From contig NZ_JAJLMN010000004.1 in assembly GCF_021730615.1 (NCBI RefSeq), positions 94,442 to 158,441 on the forward strand: 64,000 bases of DNA, in the 5' to 3' direction. Under the pieces are notes generated by a model. That model was not told the origin of the DNA. It was given only the letters and a program-made list of their open reading frames with translations, and did not search any database. The position numbers and the translations under genes are program-made. The stretch comes from Lichenibacterium dinghuense (GTDB lineage Bacteria; Pseudomonadota; Alphaproteobacteria; Rhizobiales; Beijerinckiaceae). Of the stretch, positions 49,935 to 57,768 are shown piece after piece. How positions within the stretch are numbered: the first letter of the stretch is position 1; each line of letters starts with the position of its first letter.

Positions 49935-49968
49935 AGAAGCCCCCACGCTTGCCGGCGAGGAGGCTTCT
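49935..49968 (-). terminator. Strand-specific hairpin before the HTH gene
   Basis: Minus-strand stem AGAAGCCTCC / GGGGGCTTCT pairs fully (one G-U) with a 14-nt loop, then CTCGTTTC. The plus strand has a mismatch. It could end an antisense transcript upstream of the HTH gene at 50102, in a layout like the ctRNA before repC. Confidence 0.4.
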
Positions 49969-50014
49969 GGAATTGATGGGCTAGGAACCCTGAACAGTTC
50001 CGACGCTCTCACAG

Positions 50015-50028
50015 CACCCCGCGGGGTG
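50015..50028. promoter_or_regulatory. Palindrome CACCCCGCGGGGTG
   Basis: A perfect 14-bp palindrome 74 bp before the HTH-gene start at 50102. It could be an operator for that protein. Confidence 0.4.
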
Positions 50029-50101
50029 TCAACGCGAAACCGCACGGTTCCGCGATCTAGGACGCACGCGCCGACGACGGCCCCAGCTTGGGGCAGGGTT
50101 C

Positions 50102-50454
50102 ATGTTTGCGGACGACATCAGGCGAGCCCTGCCGGGCACGCCACGGGAGCGGCTTGCTGATCTGTCGGCGGCCGTGTGGAAGGGCTTTGCCTGCGGTGCC
50201 GTGTCCGAGGAGGACGCGCAGAGGCTCGCCGAGGAGATCGCGGCGCGCAAAGCGGTGCCTCCAATGCCGGCCGAGCCCAGGCGTCGGGTCGGATCTCGGC
50301 CGCGCTCGCCGGCCGCGATGGAGCGACGCCGGCGTTGGACGTCGTCGGGGTGGCTCCCGCTGCAGATCGCGGCGCGGTTCACGACGGCGAGGCTGCCGCC
50401 CTGTCCGCCATCGCCGCCGAGGTGGCGCGCCGCGGCCTGTGCCGGCTCTCCGTG
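50102..50454 (+). pseudogene. HTH DNA-binding protein, truncated and frameshifted paralogue
   Basis: MFADDIRRALPGTPRERLAD, then AEEIAARKAV, RRRVGSRPRS and MERRRRWTSSGWLPLQIAAR match the protein at 52945-53550. After FTT near 50385 a one-base shift is needed to read GEAAALSAIAAEVARRGLCR, and similarity stops abruptly near 50454, before the helix-turn-helix seen in the intact paralogue. It is thus a remnant carrying the N-terminal half that the other copy lacks. The open frame itself runs on to 50566 in unrelated sequence. Confidence 0.65.
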
Positions 50455-50847
50455 TGGAGAGCCGACAGAGACCACCGGTTCGGAAAGCGGAGTTGCGCTG
50501 CCCAGTCCTACCCTGTCGCCCACGTCGATCATGCTGAGGAGCACAGAGGCTGCCGACTTCAGGTAGGCCAGAGAGCGGTCAGCCTGGCAGAGGACCTGAC
50601 GACTTCTGGCAACAGTCGCATGCGCTCGCTGCAGGGTGGCTTGGTCAAGTGCCTGGATCGCTGCAATGTGGGAGGCCAGCCAGCTACGCCGCTGTCGAAG
50701 CCGTGATGACCCGGAATGACCGCCAATCGCAGCGTCCGCGAGCAGCATGATGCCCGTCACCCCCGGGGTGACGTGAACGGCCCGGATCTGAACGGCTGAC
50801 GAACGGATGTCTGACGGGGTCCCGTCGTGATGAAGGAGGTCGGTCAA
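50448..50847 (-). pseudogene. Hypothetical protein, truncated at a rearrangement point
   Basis: The minus strand from ATG 50847 gives a coding-like product: MTDLLHHDGTPSDIRSSAVQ, then VTPGVTGIMLLADAAIGGHS, helices RQRRSWLASHIAAIQALDQA and SLAYLKSAASVLLSMIDVG. Near 50455 it passes into the reverse strand of the HTH remnant, where the frame stays open by chance to 50029. Both genes break at the same point. Family not recognised. Confidence 0.5.
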
Positions 50848-51006
50848 GCCTTTGGCCCTCGTACGGGCAATCTGGCTACACCGGGGATCCCGCCAGAGGC
50901 TTAACCTGTGATAGTTTCCGAGCGCACAAGACGCGCCTATATGACCTGATTGGGGTCATTCCGGCGGACTGTCATACATCTCCAGAGTGAACGTGAGGTC
51001 CGACCT

Positions 51007-51447
51007 ATGCCGACCTTCTACTTCGATGTCTACGATGGCCAGAAAGCAACATACGACGAGTTTGGGGTCGAGCTGCCAAATTTGGACGAGGCGACCGATG
51101 AGGCGGCAGCCCTCCTGCCGGAGTTAGCCAGGGAGGTCATCCCTAGCCAGCAGTCCAACAGCTTCGGCGCAGCCGTGAGAGACGAGAACGGCAAGATCCT
51201 CTACCGGGCGGTGCTGCTGTTCCAGGGACAGAGAACAGCGGACGACGACAAGGCCTACTTGGCGGCCCTGTCGGACGCGCGCCGTCAAAGCCTGCGTAAC
51301 GCCGACCTGAAGGCGACGGCGCGCGTGCTCGGGGATCGCCTCATGCGAAACGTCGACCACCTGCTGACAGTCCTGGACAGCTCGAAGGCGCAGATCGAGG
51401 CCAGCCACAAGGCAGTCATACCTCGCGGACCGGGCGGAGCCCTCTGA
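51007..51447 (+). CDS. DUF6894-like protein with a helical C-terminal extension
   Basis: 146 aa. The first ~75 residues (MPTFYFDVYDGQKATYDEFG, VELPNLDEATDEAA, FGAAVRDENGKILYRAVLLF) follow the DUF6894-like pattern. The rest is a long helical tail (LSDARRQSLRNADLKATARV, RLMRNVDHLLTVLDSSKAQI), unusual for this family and possibly a coiled coil. Start ATG 51007 follows a GTGAGGTCCGACC ribosome site. Confidence 0.75.
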   Translation: MPTFYFDVYDGQKATYDEFGVELPNLDEATDEAAALLPELAREVIPSQQSNSFGAAVRDENGKILYRAVLLFQGQRTADDDKAYLAALSDARRQSLRNADLKATARVLGDRLMRNVDHLLTVLDSSKAQIEASHKAVIPRGPGGAL

Positions 51448-51511
51448 GCCTGATATTCGCAGGGGTGGGCGCTCTCCATGGCCGTGCGGTCGGCCACCAA
51501 GAACGATAACC

Positions 51512-51751
51512 TCAGTCGGAATCGCCGATCTCCTCATAGGTCATCTTGCCCCGGTACACGACCCGGCCCGCATCGTCCCGCACGTCGCAAGTGACGGTGT
51601 GCATATGAGCGACCAGCGGCTCTTCGAGAATGATGTCCGGCAGGATGATCCGCGCCTGTTCTACCGCGTCACCGAGAGTGGCTAACTCGTCCCCGACGCG
51701 GTCGCGATGCAGGCCACGGCTGTCCTGCACGTCAAAAAAGTACCGCGGCAC
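51512..51751 (-). CDS. DUF6894-like small protein
   Basis: 79 aa: MPRYFFDVQDSRGLHRDRVG, DELATLGDAVEQARIILPDI, TVTCDVRDDAGRVVYRGKMT. Same fold pattern as 49039 and 33611. Function unknown. Convergent with the preceding gene. Confidence 0.8.
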   Translation of the reverse strand: MPRYFFDVQDSRGLHRDRVGDELATLGDAVEQARIILPDIILEEPLVAHMHTVTCDVRDDAGRVVYRGKMTYEEIGDSD

Positions 51752-51890
51752 AGAGCCGGTCCCCCGAAATCGATTTCACGCCGGGCCTCGTTTACCTCAA
51801 CAGGGTCGCTCCACAACCCAGACGATTGCGACTCAGCTATGTAACCATGTGCTGGGTTAGGCCGAACGGCTCTCCCGCAGAGAGGACTGT

Positions 51891-52133
51891 ATGCCTGATC
51901 GAATTTCGCCTGCTCAGCTTCGTGCCGCACGCGCCATGGTCGACTGGTCCATGTTGGACCTCGCGAAGGCTGCCAAGCTTTCGATCTCGACGGTGAAGCG
52001 CTTCGAGCGTGATGGGCACCAGCTCGTCTCGGCTGAAGCTATCGCGATGATGCGAGACGCCCTTGAGACGGAACAGGTGCGCTTCCTGCCCGACGATGGA
52101 AACGGACCAGGCGTGAGGTGTCGGCGACGTTGA
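51891..52133 (+). CDS. XRE-family transcriptional regulator
   Basis: An 80-aa single helix-turn-helix protein: ISPAQLRAARAMVDWSMLDL, AKAAKLSISTVKRFERDGHQ, then RDALETEQVRFLPDDG. It is the Cro/C1-type DNA-binding domain found in small Rhizobiales regulators of this exact length. Start ATG 51891 follows GAGAGGACTGT. Confidence 0.88.
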   Translation: MPDRISPAQLRAARAMVDWSMLDLAKAAKLSISTVKRFERDGHQLVSAEAIAMMRDALETEQVRFLPDDGNGPGVRCRRR

Positions 52134-52350
52134 GATTTGGACGCCGATGGCGGCAGGGCCGTGGTGATCGTGGTCTCGCGAGGCGCCGACCTGGGCTTGG
52201 TGCCCAAGAGTCGTGGCTAGATCGCTGTGCTGACGCGCGACACCCTCACCCGAGAAAGCTTCACGCTGCTCGTGCGGAGCACGCTGGCGGCGTTTTCCGT
52301 CCTTCGACTCAACCCGCGGCTCGGTTGCGAAATTGCCGCCCACGAGGCTG

Positions 52351-52797
52351 CTACGACGTCGATCCGCACGTGACCGGGCAGGGCTCATCGAATAGGTCCC
52401 CCATTGCCCGCTGCACCCGTGCCGTGACGGGCCGGCGGTGATGCTCCGGCGCCCCATGCAGGATGTGACATCGCTGACACAGCGAGGCGAGGTTGCCCGG
52501 CGCGTCGTTCGGCACATCGTGGTCGAGGTGGCAGACCGACAGGAACACGCGAGTGCGCCGCATCCGGAGAGCCGTGGTGTGCGGCGGCGGCAGGCACCAG
52601 TGATGCCGCCCGGTCCCACAGCGCCAAGCGAGCGCGTCCTCGTCCCACCACAGGCCGTCGCCGAAGCACAGGACCTCGCGCCCGTGGGGCCGCCCGCAAC
52701 ACCCGCACCGGTCGCCAGCGCGGCCGAGCCGGATCGACTGCGGAAGATCGCACCCGTTCAGGACATCAGGGCCATGATGGCGGACGAGGGTGGGCAA
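52351..52797 (-). CDS. HNH-type zinc-binding protein
   Basis: A 148-aa protein with a C-terminal HNH-like core: VFLSVCHLDHDVPNDAPGNL then ASLCQRCHILHGAPEHHRRP, and an N-terminal CGCCGRPHG zinc pair. The CHLDHD..N..LCQRCH pattern is a compact HNH nuclease fold. The N-terminus may be shorter or longer than shown; no strong ribosome site decides. A decayed copy of its C-terminus is at 55440-55560. Confidence 0.75.
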   Translation of the reverse strand: MPTLVRHHGPDVLNGCDLPQSIRLGRAGDRCGCCGRPHGREVLCFGDGLWWDEDALAWRCGTGRHHWCLPPPHTTALRMRRTRVFLSVCHLDHDVPNDAPGNLASLCQRCHILHGAPEHHRRPVTARVQRAMGDLFDEPCPVTCGSTS

Positions 52798-52944
52798 CTA
52801 GGCGGGCTCGGGCGTGGACGAGCCCCGAGGCTACGGATCGGCGCTGGAGCGGAGCCGTGCGGCGGTGGATGGATAGAACGTCGAGCTAGGCGCCCCGTGG
52901 GACGCCCGACCTGCGAACTTGCGCAATCGCGCAAACTGACCCGG

Positions 52945-53550
52945 ATGCTTGGCTCAGGTCGGAGTCGCCTGGGGGAGGCCTTCGCCTGCGGGGCGGTGTC
53001 CGAGGAAGACGCACAGCGTCTCGCCGAGGAGATCGCGGCGCGCAAAGCGGTGCCGGTCCGGCCGGCCGAGCCCAGGCGGCGCGTCGGGTCCCGCCCCCGG
53101 TCGAGCGAGAGCGTCGAGCGCCGCCGCCGGTGGGTCGCCTCGGGATGGATGCCGCCGCATCTCGCGGTACGGTTCACGGCTGGCGAGCTATCGGCGCTGT
53201 CCGTCGTGGCCGCCCAGGTGGCGCGGCACGGCCGCTGCGACTTGGCGCTCGACCACATCGCGTCGCTGGCCGGCGTCGGCCGCACCACCGTGCGCAACGC
53301 CCTCGCCGAGGCCCGCAGGCTTGGCCTGCTCACCGTCGAGGTGCGCCGCCTCCGCGCCTTCCGGAACGACACCAACGTGGTGCGGATCGCCTCGCCGGAG
53401 TGGCAGGCCTGGATCTCGATGCGCCGCTCGGCGCCGGGGCAGGGGGTGGGCACAAAACCGTGCGCCGCACGAGGTACAGGTATTTCCTTCGAGGGTATGA
53501 AGGGCGGGGCGCAGGCCGCTCGACGGGAGACGAGGCGATGGTCGAGGTGA
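52945..53550 (+). CDS. Helix-turn-helix DNA-binding protein (plasmid-borne family)
   Basis: 201 aa. N-terminal helical part (CGAVSEEDAQRLAEEIAARK), a basic linker (RRRVGSRPRSSESVERRRRW), then a winged helix: AVRFTAGELSALSVVAAQVA, LALDHIASLAGVGRTTVRNA and LAEARRLGLLTVEVRRLRAF. The family seems common on Methylobacterium replicons and may be a regulator or an accessory replication protein. Compared with the paralogue at 50102 its first ~25 residues are missing, so its 5' end may be truncated; I use the in-frame ATG 52945. It overlaps the next gene by 13 nt. Confidence 0.7.
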   Translation: MLGSGRSRLGEAFACGAVSEEDAQRLAEEIAARKAVPVRPAEPRRRVGSRPRSSESVERRRRWVASGWMPPHLAVRFTAGELSALSVVAAQVARHGRCDLALDHIASLAGVGRTTVRNALAEARRLGLLTVEVRRLRAFRNDTNVVRIASPEWQAWISMRRSAPGQGVGTKPCAARGTGISFEGMKGGAQAARRETRRWSR

Positions 53551-53825
53551 TCACCGACGGGCTCACGGGTGCCTCGATCGTAGCGGGCCTATGGGCCGTG
53601 TGGCTCTGGTGGTCCTCAACAAGAATGTTCCCGTTCAATCCGCAGTGGGGAATCGGCAAGGAACCCGTCACGTCGGAGCCAGCCTGGAGAGCCGAAACCG
53701 CGCTGTTCATGCAGGCTGTTGTTCGAGCGCGAGACCTCACCGGCAGGGCGGCGCTATGGGCAGCGGTGGCGATCACGCTGCACGCCATCGCCACCGTATT
53801 CGGCCACCTCTCCATGCCCGGATAA
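53538..53825 (+). CDS. Small membrane protein (95 aa)
   Basis: Two hydrophobic helices, GLTGASIVAGLWAVWLWW (residues ~8-25) and LWAAVAITLHAIATVFGHL (~73-91), flank a soluble middle part. Start ATG 53538 overlaps the end of the HTH gene and follows GGGAGACGAGGCG, suggesting coupled translation. Function unknown. Confidence 0.65.
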   Translation: MVEVITDGLTGASIVAGLWAVWLWWSSTRMFPFNPQWGIGKEPVTSEPAWRAETALFMQAVVRARDLTGRAALWAAVAITLHAIATVFGHLSMPG

Positions 53826-54436
53826 TGCCCTGCGCCGCCCCTTCGGAGCCCGCTGACGGCATTTTCGGCCTCTCGGCGCAGAAGTAGCGGCCAGGGTGCA
53901 AAATCGCCGTCCACGGGGCTCCTGCGCTTCAGTGCGTAGGGTGTGACGTCCCTTCGCTTGTGGCCTTTCGGTGGTCCTTTGTTGCCCCTTGTGGCCCTCG
54001 CCAGCACGACCTCCGTCCGGAGCAAGCAATGCCCTCCCGACTACGTGGGAAGGGCGCTTGGCCTTGCTCGCTCCGCTCGGGTCGGCATGAACGCGGCGTC
54101 AACCACACCGCCCCATGGTGTCCCGGTCAGTCGCGCAATCCGCCGCGGCTGTCGGGTCGGGGGAGGCCGCGTCCGTACTGGCCTCCCCCAGGCGCCTCAT
54201 GCGATTGGGTATGCTTCCTCGAACATGCATCCGAGTGCGCGTCAGGCAATGTAGATCATCTCCCGGCGGCGTTGGCGATCTGCTGCATCGTCCCAAGAGT
54301 GACGCCGCTGACAGACGGCTGTGAGGAGCACACTGAACGGGCTATGCGTTAACTACCATCATGGGTGGAGTCGGTAAGGGTTCGATGTGATCTTAGTTCA
54401 AGTCGTCCGGTGACGAAGGCGGCTGGGAGTGAGAGA
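53826..54436. other. Intergenic region, no gene seen
   Basis: About 600 nt without a supported gene on either strand, upstream of the flagellin gene. The flagellin promoter should lie in its last 100 nt (54340-54430), but I cannot identify sigma-28-type boxes. Confidence 0.4.
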
Positions 54437-55414
54437 TTGACCGCGAGCATCCTCACCAACTCGTTCGCCATGACGGCGCTACAGAACCTGTCTGCGACCC
54501 AGGAAGCGCTCAACACCACACAGTCGCAGATCTCGTCCGGCCTCAAGGTTGCGACGGCGTCCGACAACGCGGCCTACTGGTCGATCTCCTCCACGCTGAA
54601 GTCCGACACGGGCGCTCTCTCCTCCGTGTCGGACGCGCTGAACCTCGGTTCGTCCGTGGTCGGCACCGCGACGGCGGCCGTCACCTCGACACTGACGCTG
54701 CTCAACAAGATCAAGACCGACCTCGTCACCGCCCAGCAGCCCGGTGCATCGCTGGCAGCCGTGCAGACCGACATCACGGCGCAGCAGCGCAGCATCGTCG
54801 CTGTGCTGGCCTCGGCGTCGTTCAACGGGGTGAACTTGGTCGACGGATCGTCCGGCGCATCCGCGTCCTTCGTGACCTCATTCACACGCAACGCCTCGGG
54901 CACGACGAGCGTCGGTAAGACCTCGCTCTCAACCGCAGGAGGTTTCGTCGCAGGCCCTCAGATCGCCGGAACGCAGCTCGTCGGTGTGGGTGGGCTGCTC
55001 TCCACCGGCTATCTCGCCTACTACGGGCTCAGCTCGGGAGCCTACGGCACCGCAGGCACCGGCACCGGGGCAAATGCTTATCAACCTGCCAGCCTGTTGT
55101 CGTTCAACATCACGTCGGCGACGCCGAGCGACCTGAAATTGCTTCAAGCTGCGGTGGACACCTATCTCGGGTATGTGACCACCGTCGGCACTATGATAGG
55201 CGCCACTCAGACCACCATCACCAACCAGCAGTCCTACGTCTCGTCGTTGTCCGACGCGATCACCTCGGGCGTCGGCTCGCTGGTGGACGCCGACATGAAC
55301 GTCGCCTCGACGCGCCTGCAGGCCCTGCAGACTCAGCAGCAGCTCGGCATTCAGGCCCTGTCGATCGCCAACCAGAACAGCCAGCTCATCCTCAAGCTGT
55401 TCCAGGCGGCGTAG
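54437..55414 (+). CDS. Flagellin
   Basis: A 325-aa flagellin, the filament subunit exported by the flagellar type III system. The conserved N-terminal D0/D1 helix is ILTNSFAMTALQNLSATQEA, LNTTQSQISSGLKVATASDN and AAYWSISSTLKSD. The C-terminal D1/D0 is DADMNVASTRLQALQTQQQL and GIQALSIANQNSQLILKLFQ. The Ser/Thr/Gly-rich middle is short. I place the start at TTG 54437 (LTASILTNSF) after GGGAGTGAGAGA because the family begins right there; the ATG at 54365 would add 24 non-conserved residues. No other flagellar structural gene is nearby. Confidence 0.92.
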   Translation: MTASILTNSFAMTALQNLSATQEALNTTQSQISSGLKVATASDNAAYWSISSTLKSDTGALSSVSDALNLGSSVVGTATAAVTSTLTLLNKIKTDLVTAQQPGASLAAVQTDITAQQRSIVAVLASASFNGVNLVDGSSGASASFVTSFTRNASGTTSVGKTSLSTAGGFVAGPQIAGTQLVGVGGLLSTGYLAYYGLSSGAYGTAGTGTGANAYQPASLLSFNITSATPSDLKLLQAAVDTYLGYVTTVGTMIGATQTTITNQQSYVSSLSDAITSGVGSLVDADMNVASTRLQALQTQQQLGIQALSIANQNSQLILKLFQAA

Positions 55415-55439
55415 CAATCGAGCATTTCCACCTACACGG

Positions 55440-55560
55440 CCCCGTGAACAGGTCCCCGCACGCCCGCCGGGCCCGCACCGTAACGGCTCTCCGCCGCGCG
55501 TGCTCCGGCGCGTCGTGCAGGAGGTGGCACCGCTAGCACAGCGCGGCAGGCTGGGCCGAT
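55440..55560 (-). pseudogene. HNH-protein C-terminal remnant with a nonsense codon
   Basis: Reverse strand reads AALC*RCHLLHDAPEHARRRAV and RARRACGDLFTGP, closely matching LCQRCHILHGAPEHHRRPV and MGDLFDEP in the protein at 52351-52797. CAG has become TAG. Only about 40 codons remain. Confidence 0.7.
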
Positions 55561-55634
55561 GCGGAAAGGCCGGAGCGACTATAAGCAGGTTCGCCCCATC
55601 GGACCCGGCCCGTGATGCTGACCGTTCCCCGATC

Positions 55635-56222
55635 ATGGCACCCCGTCGCGACATCATCGTCATCGGCGCCTCGCGAGGCGGGGTCGACGCCCTGCGCAGG
55701 GTCGTGGGCAACTTCCCCGTTGATCTGCCGGCCGCGGTGCTGATCGTGCTTCACACGGCCCCGGACAGCCCCATGGCCATGGCGGACATCCTCGGGCGAA
55801 GCACCGCCATGCCGGTTGACTATGCTGAACAGGGCAGCAGGATCGAGCCGGGCCAGGTCTACATCGCGCCTCCTGGATGGCACACGGCCGTGGTCGCGGA
55901 GAGCGTCCTCGAGCTGCACCACGGCGAGCCGGTCAACTTCTCCCGGCCTGCCGTGGACGTGCTGTTTCGATCCGCAGCCCAGGTCTACGGCTCGCGCGTC
56001 ATCGGCGTCGTGCTGACGGGTGGCGATCACGACGGCACCGCCGGTCTGCGCGCCATCAAGCTCGCCGGCGGCATCTCGGTCGTGCAGAAGCCCCAAGGGG
56101 CTGTCGACCCCGGCATGCCGATGAGCGCCATCTACGGCGACAGCCCCGACCATGTGGTGCCGCTCGGCGAAATGGCGAAGCTGCTGGTGCGGCTGGTCGG
56201 ATTCGGCAGGATGCCGTCCTGA
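55635..56222 (+). CDS. cheB: Stand-alone CheB-type protein-glutamate methylesterase
   Basis: A 195-aa CheB catalytic domain without the receiver domain. The Ser-His-Asp triad can be placed: Ser13 in GASRGGVDAL, His40 in LIVLHTAP and Asp133 in TGGDHDGTAGL, with spacing close to that of classical CheB. Other landmarks are GQVYIAPPGWH and FRSAAQVYG. It removes methyl groups from (or deamidates) chemoreceptors. Without a receiver domain it is not controlled by CheA in the usual way. No chemoreceptor, CheA or CheR is nearby. Start ATG 55635 is fixed by the first strand RRDIIVIGAS. Confidence 0.9.
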   Translation: MAPRRDIIVIGASRGGVDALRRVVGNFPVDLPAAVLIVLHTAPDSPMAMADILGRSTAMPVDYAEQGSRIEPGQVYIAPPGWHTAVVAESVLELHHGEPVNFSRPAVDVLFRSAAQVYGSRVIGVVLTGGDHDGTAGLRAIKLAGGISVVQKPQGAVDPGMPMSAIYGDSPDHVVPLGEMAKLLVRLVGFGRMPS

Positions 56223-56246
56223 AGACTGGCTATGCGCTTCGAGAAC

Positions 56247-56468
56247 TCAGGCGGCGGCAGCCCCATCCCTCGCCCGCCCCTCGTACACCTCTGCGAGTTT
56301 CACGAGGTAGGCTTCCTGCTGCAGGTGTGCGCCCGCCACTTCGACGCTCGATGCTGCCAGGGCTCTGGCCGACTGCTCGGCAGCACGCTCATGGGCGATA
56401 GCAGCCAAGCGTGCCCATCGATCCGTTGCCTGACGGCTCGCGTTCCCGACCGCCCTGAGGACCGTCAT
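56247..56468 (-). CDS. Small hypothetical protein (73 aa)
   Basis: MTVLRAVGNASRQATDRWAR, an Ala-rich helical protein ending GRARDGAAAA. Its ATG (56468) overlaps the stop of the gene before it (ATGA), which supports real, coupled translation. Function unknown. Confidence 0.55.
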   Translation of the reverse strand: MTVLRAVGNASRQATDRWARLAAIAHERAAEQSARALAASSVEVAGAHLQQEAYLVKLAEVYEGRARDGAAAA

Positions 56469-56710
56469 GCAGCCAATCTCGACGCGTTCGCCGCGACGTA
56501 CTCCCGGTAGCGACCGATCACCATAGCGGCCGTGGCGCCTCCGCAGAGGCTCCCCGCGGCCTCGACGAATGCGTCGACCTTCTCACTCACCATCAGCTCA
56601 GCTTCGTGCTGCGCATCCGGTCCACCGAAGGTCATCTTCATCAGGCGAAGGCCGATGACACCGTTGGACTCGATGGAGAGCATCGTCGCCGCGTACCAGG
56701 GAAACAGCAT
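56465..56710 (-). CDS. Small hypothetical protein (81 aa)
   Basis: MLFPWYAATMLSIESNGVIG, LRLMKMTFGGPDAQHEAELM, VSEKVDAFVEAAGSLCGGAT. It resembles short phasin-like/helical proteins common in Methylobacterium, but I cannot name the family. First gene of a two-gene unit with 56247-56468. Confidence 0.65.
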   Translation of the reverse strand: MLFPWYAATMLSIESNGVIGLRLMKMTFGGPDAQHEAELMVSEKVDAFVEAAGSLCGGATAAMVIGRYREYVAANASRLAA

Positions 56711-56818
56711 GAGACTGCCTTTCAGACAGCGTCATGCTGCGGTGCAACAATGGTCGTCATCGAATGGATGTTCAAAGGGATTAAGCCACAGGGGAGGTAG
56801 GACATCCGGCAGATAGTC

Positions 56819-57013
56819 TCACATGGTTTTGCGCATGTGCTTGGCCGAGTGCTTCACGTGCCGCGAGCTGACCGTGGAGTCCCCGGCGTTGGACGAAGCT
56901 CCGAAGCCGCCAGCCTGCGAGTTGTGAGCCGTGGCGGCGTTGGCTGAGCCCGCTGTGACGGCAAGCGGCGAGGCAATCAGGAGGGCGGCGGCGGTGATGC
57001 GGAGAATGTGCAT
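56819..57013 (-). CDS. Small secreted protein (64 aa)
   Basis: Signal peptide MHILRITAAALLIASPLAVT-AGSANA, then a short Ser/Gly/His-rich mature part ending KHSAKHMRKTM. Probably exported to the periplasm. Start ATG 57013 follows AGGAACACGCTC. Function unknown. Confidence 0.65.
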   Translation of the reverse strand: MHILRITAAALLIASPLAVTAGSANAATAHNSQAGGFGASSNAGDSTVSSRHVKHSAKHMRKTM

Positions 57014-57138
57014 GAGCGTGTTCCTCTATGGTCCGCATAGAGGACAGATTGCTATCCGTGAAAGTTGCTTCGATCTTCGATGCACCACCATGAAATGTAG
57101 GCCCACATGAGCCGCCGCCGGCTTGAACGGTACAGGCG

Positions 57139-57549
57139 TCACCGCTTCCGGCGCTGCTGTCCGAGCCCGATGGTCTTCGCCAGTTCGCTGCGCTGACGCG
57201 CGTAGGCGGGCGCCACCATGGGATAGTCGTTCGGGAGACCCCACTTCGCCCGGTACTCGCCCGGCGTCATGCCGAGCCCGGCGAGGTATCTCTTCAGCGA
57301 CTTGAGCTTGCGACCGTCCTCGAGGCTGATGATGAACTCGTCCGTGACGGACTTCTTGATCGGGACGGCGGGCTCTCGCTTCTCCGGTTCCACCGCGGCG
57401 GGCTCGGGCTCGCCGATGGTCGCGAAGGCGGCGTGGACCGACGCGATGAGGGCGGGGATCTCGGCCGGCGGGACGTGGTTCTGTGCGAGGTAAGCCGAGA
57501 CGACCTCGGACGTGATCTCGACGAGGGCGACGGGTGCTGTGTCGGACAT
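57139..57549 (-). CDS. MucR/Ros-family transcriptional regulator
   Basis: A 136-aa MucR-type zinc-finger-like regulator. N-terminal helices (VALVEITSEVVSAYLAQNHV, PALIASVHAAFATIG) precede the DNA-binding part SVTDEFIISLEDGRKLKSLK, RYLAGLGMTPGEYRAKWGLP and NDYPMVAPAYARQRSELAKT. Classical members have I-C-L-E-D-G with a zinc-binding cysteine; here it is Ser (ISLEDG), so the finger may be metal-free, as reported for some Ros/MucR homologues. Start at ATG 57549 (MSDTAPVA) rather than eleven codons upstream. Confidence 0.88.
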   Translation of the reverse strand: MSDTAPVALVEITSEVVSAYLAQNHVPPAEIPALIASVHAAFATIGEPEPAAVEPEKREPAVPIKKSVTDEFIISLEDGRKLKSLKRYLAGLGMTPGEYRAKWGLPNDYPMVAPAYARQRSELAKTIGLGQQRRKR

Positions 57550-57768
57550 GCGGTCTCTCGCGTGACGATGGCGGCATGCCACCGATGGGAGAACGTCTCA
57601 AGTTCCGCAGATTGAGGTGGCTGACCAGCATGGGCTACCTCTGGCCGGCGAACGATCCTGAAATGGCCCAGCGCCGCGCGTGCGGAGCCCGCTGGCTGGC
57701 CCCGGGACTCTCCGGGGGCGGAGTAGCGCGTAGGGATCGAGACGGGTGTCCACGGGGCTCGGACGCGC

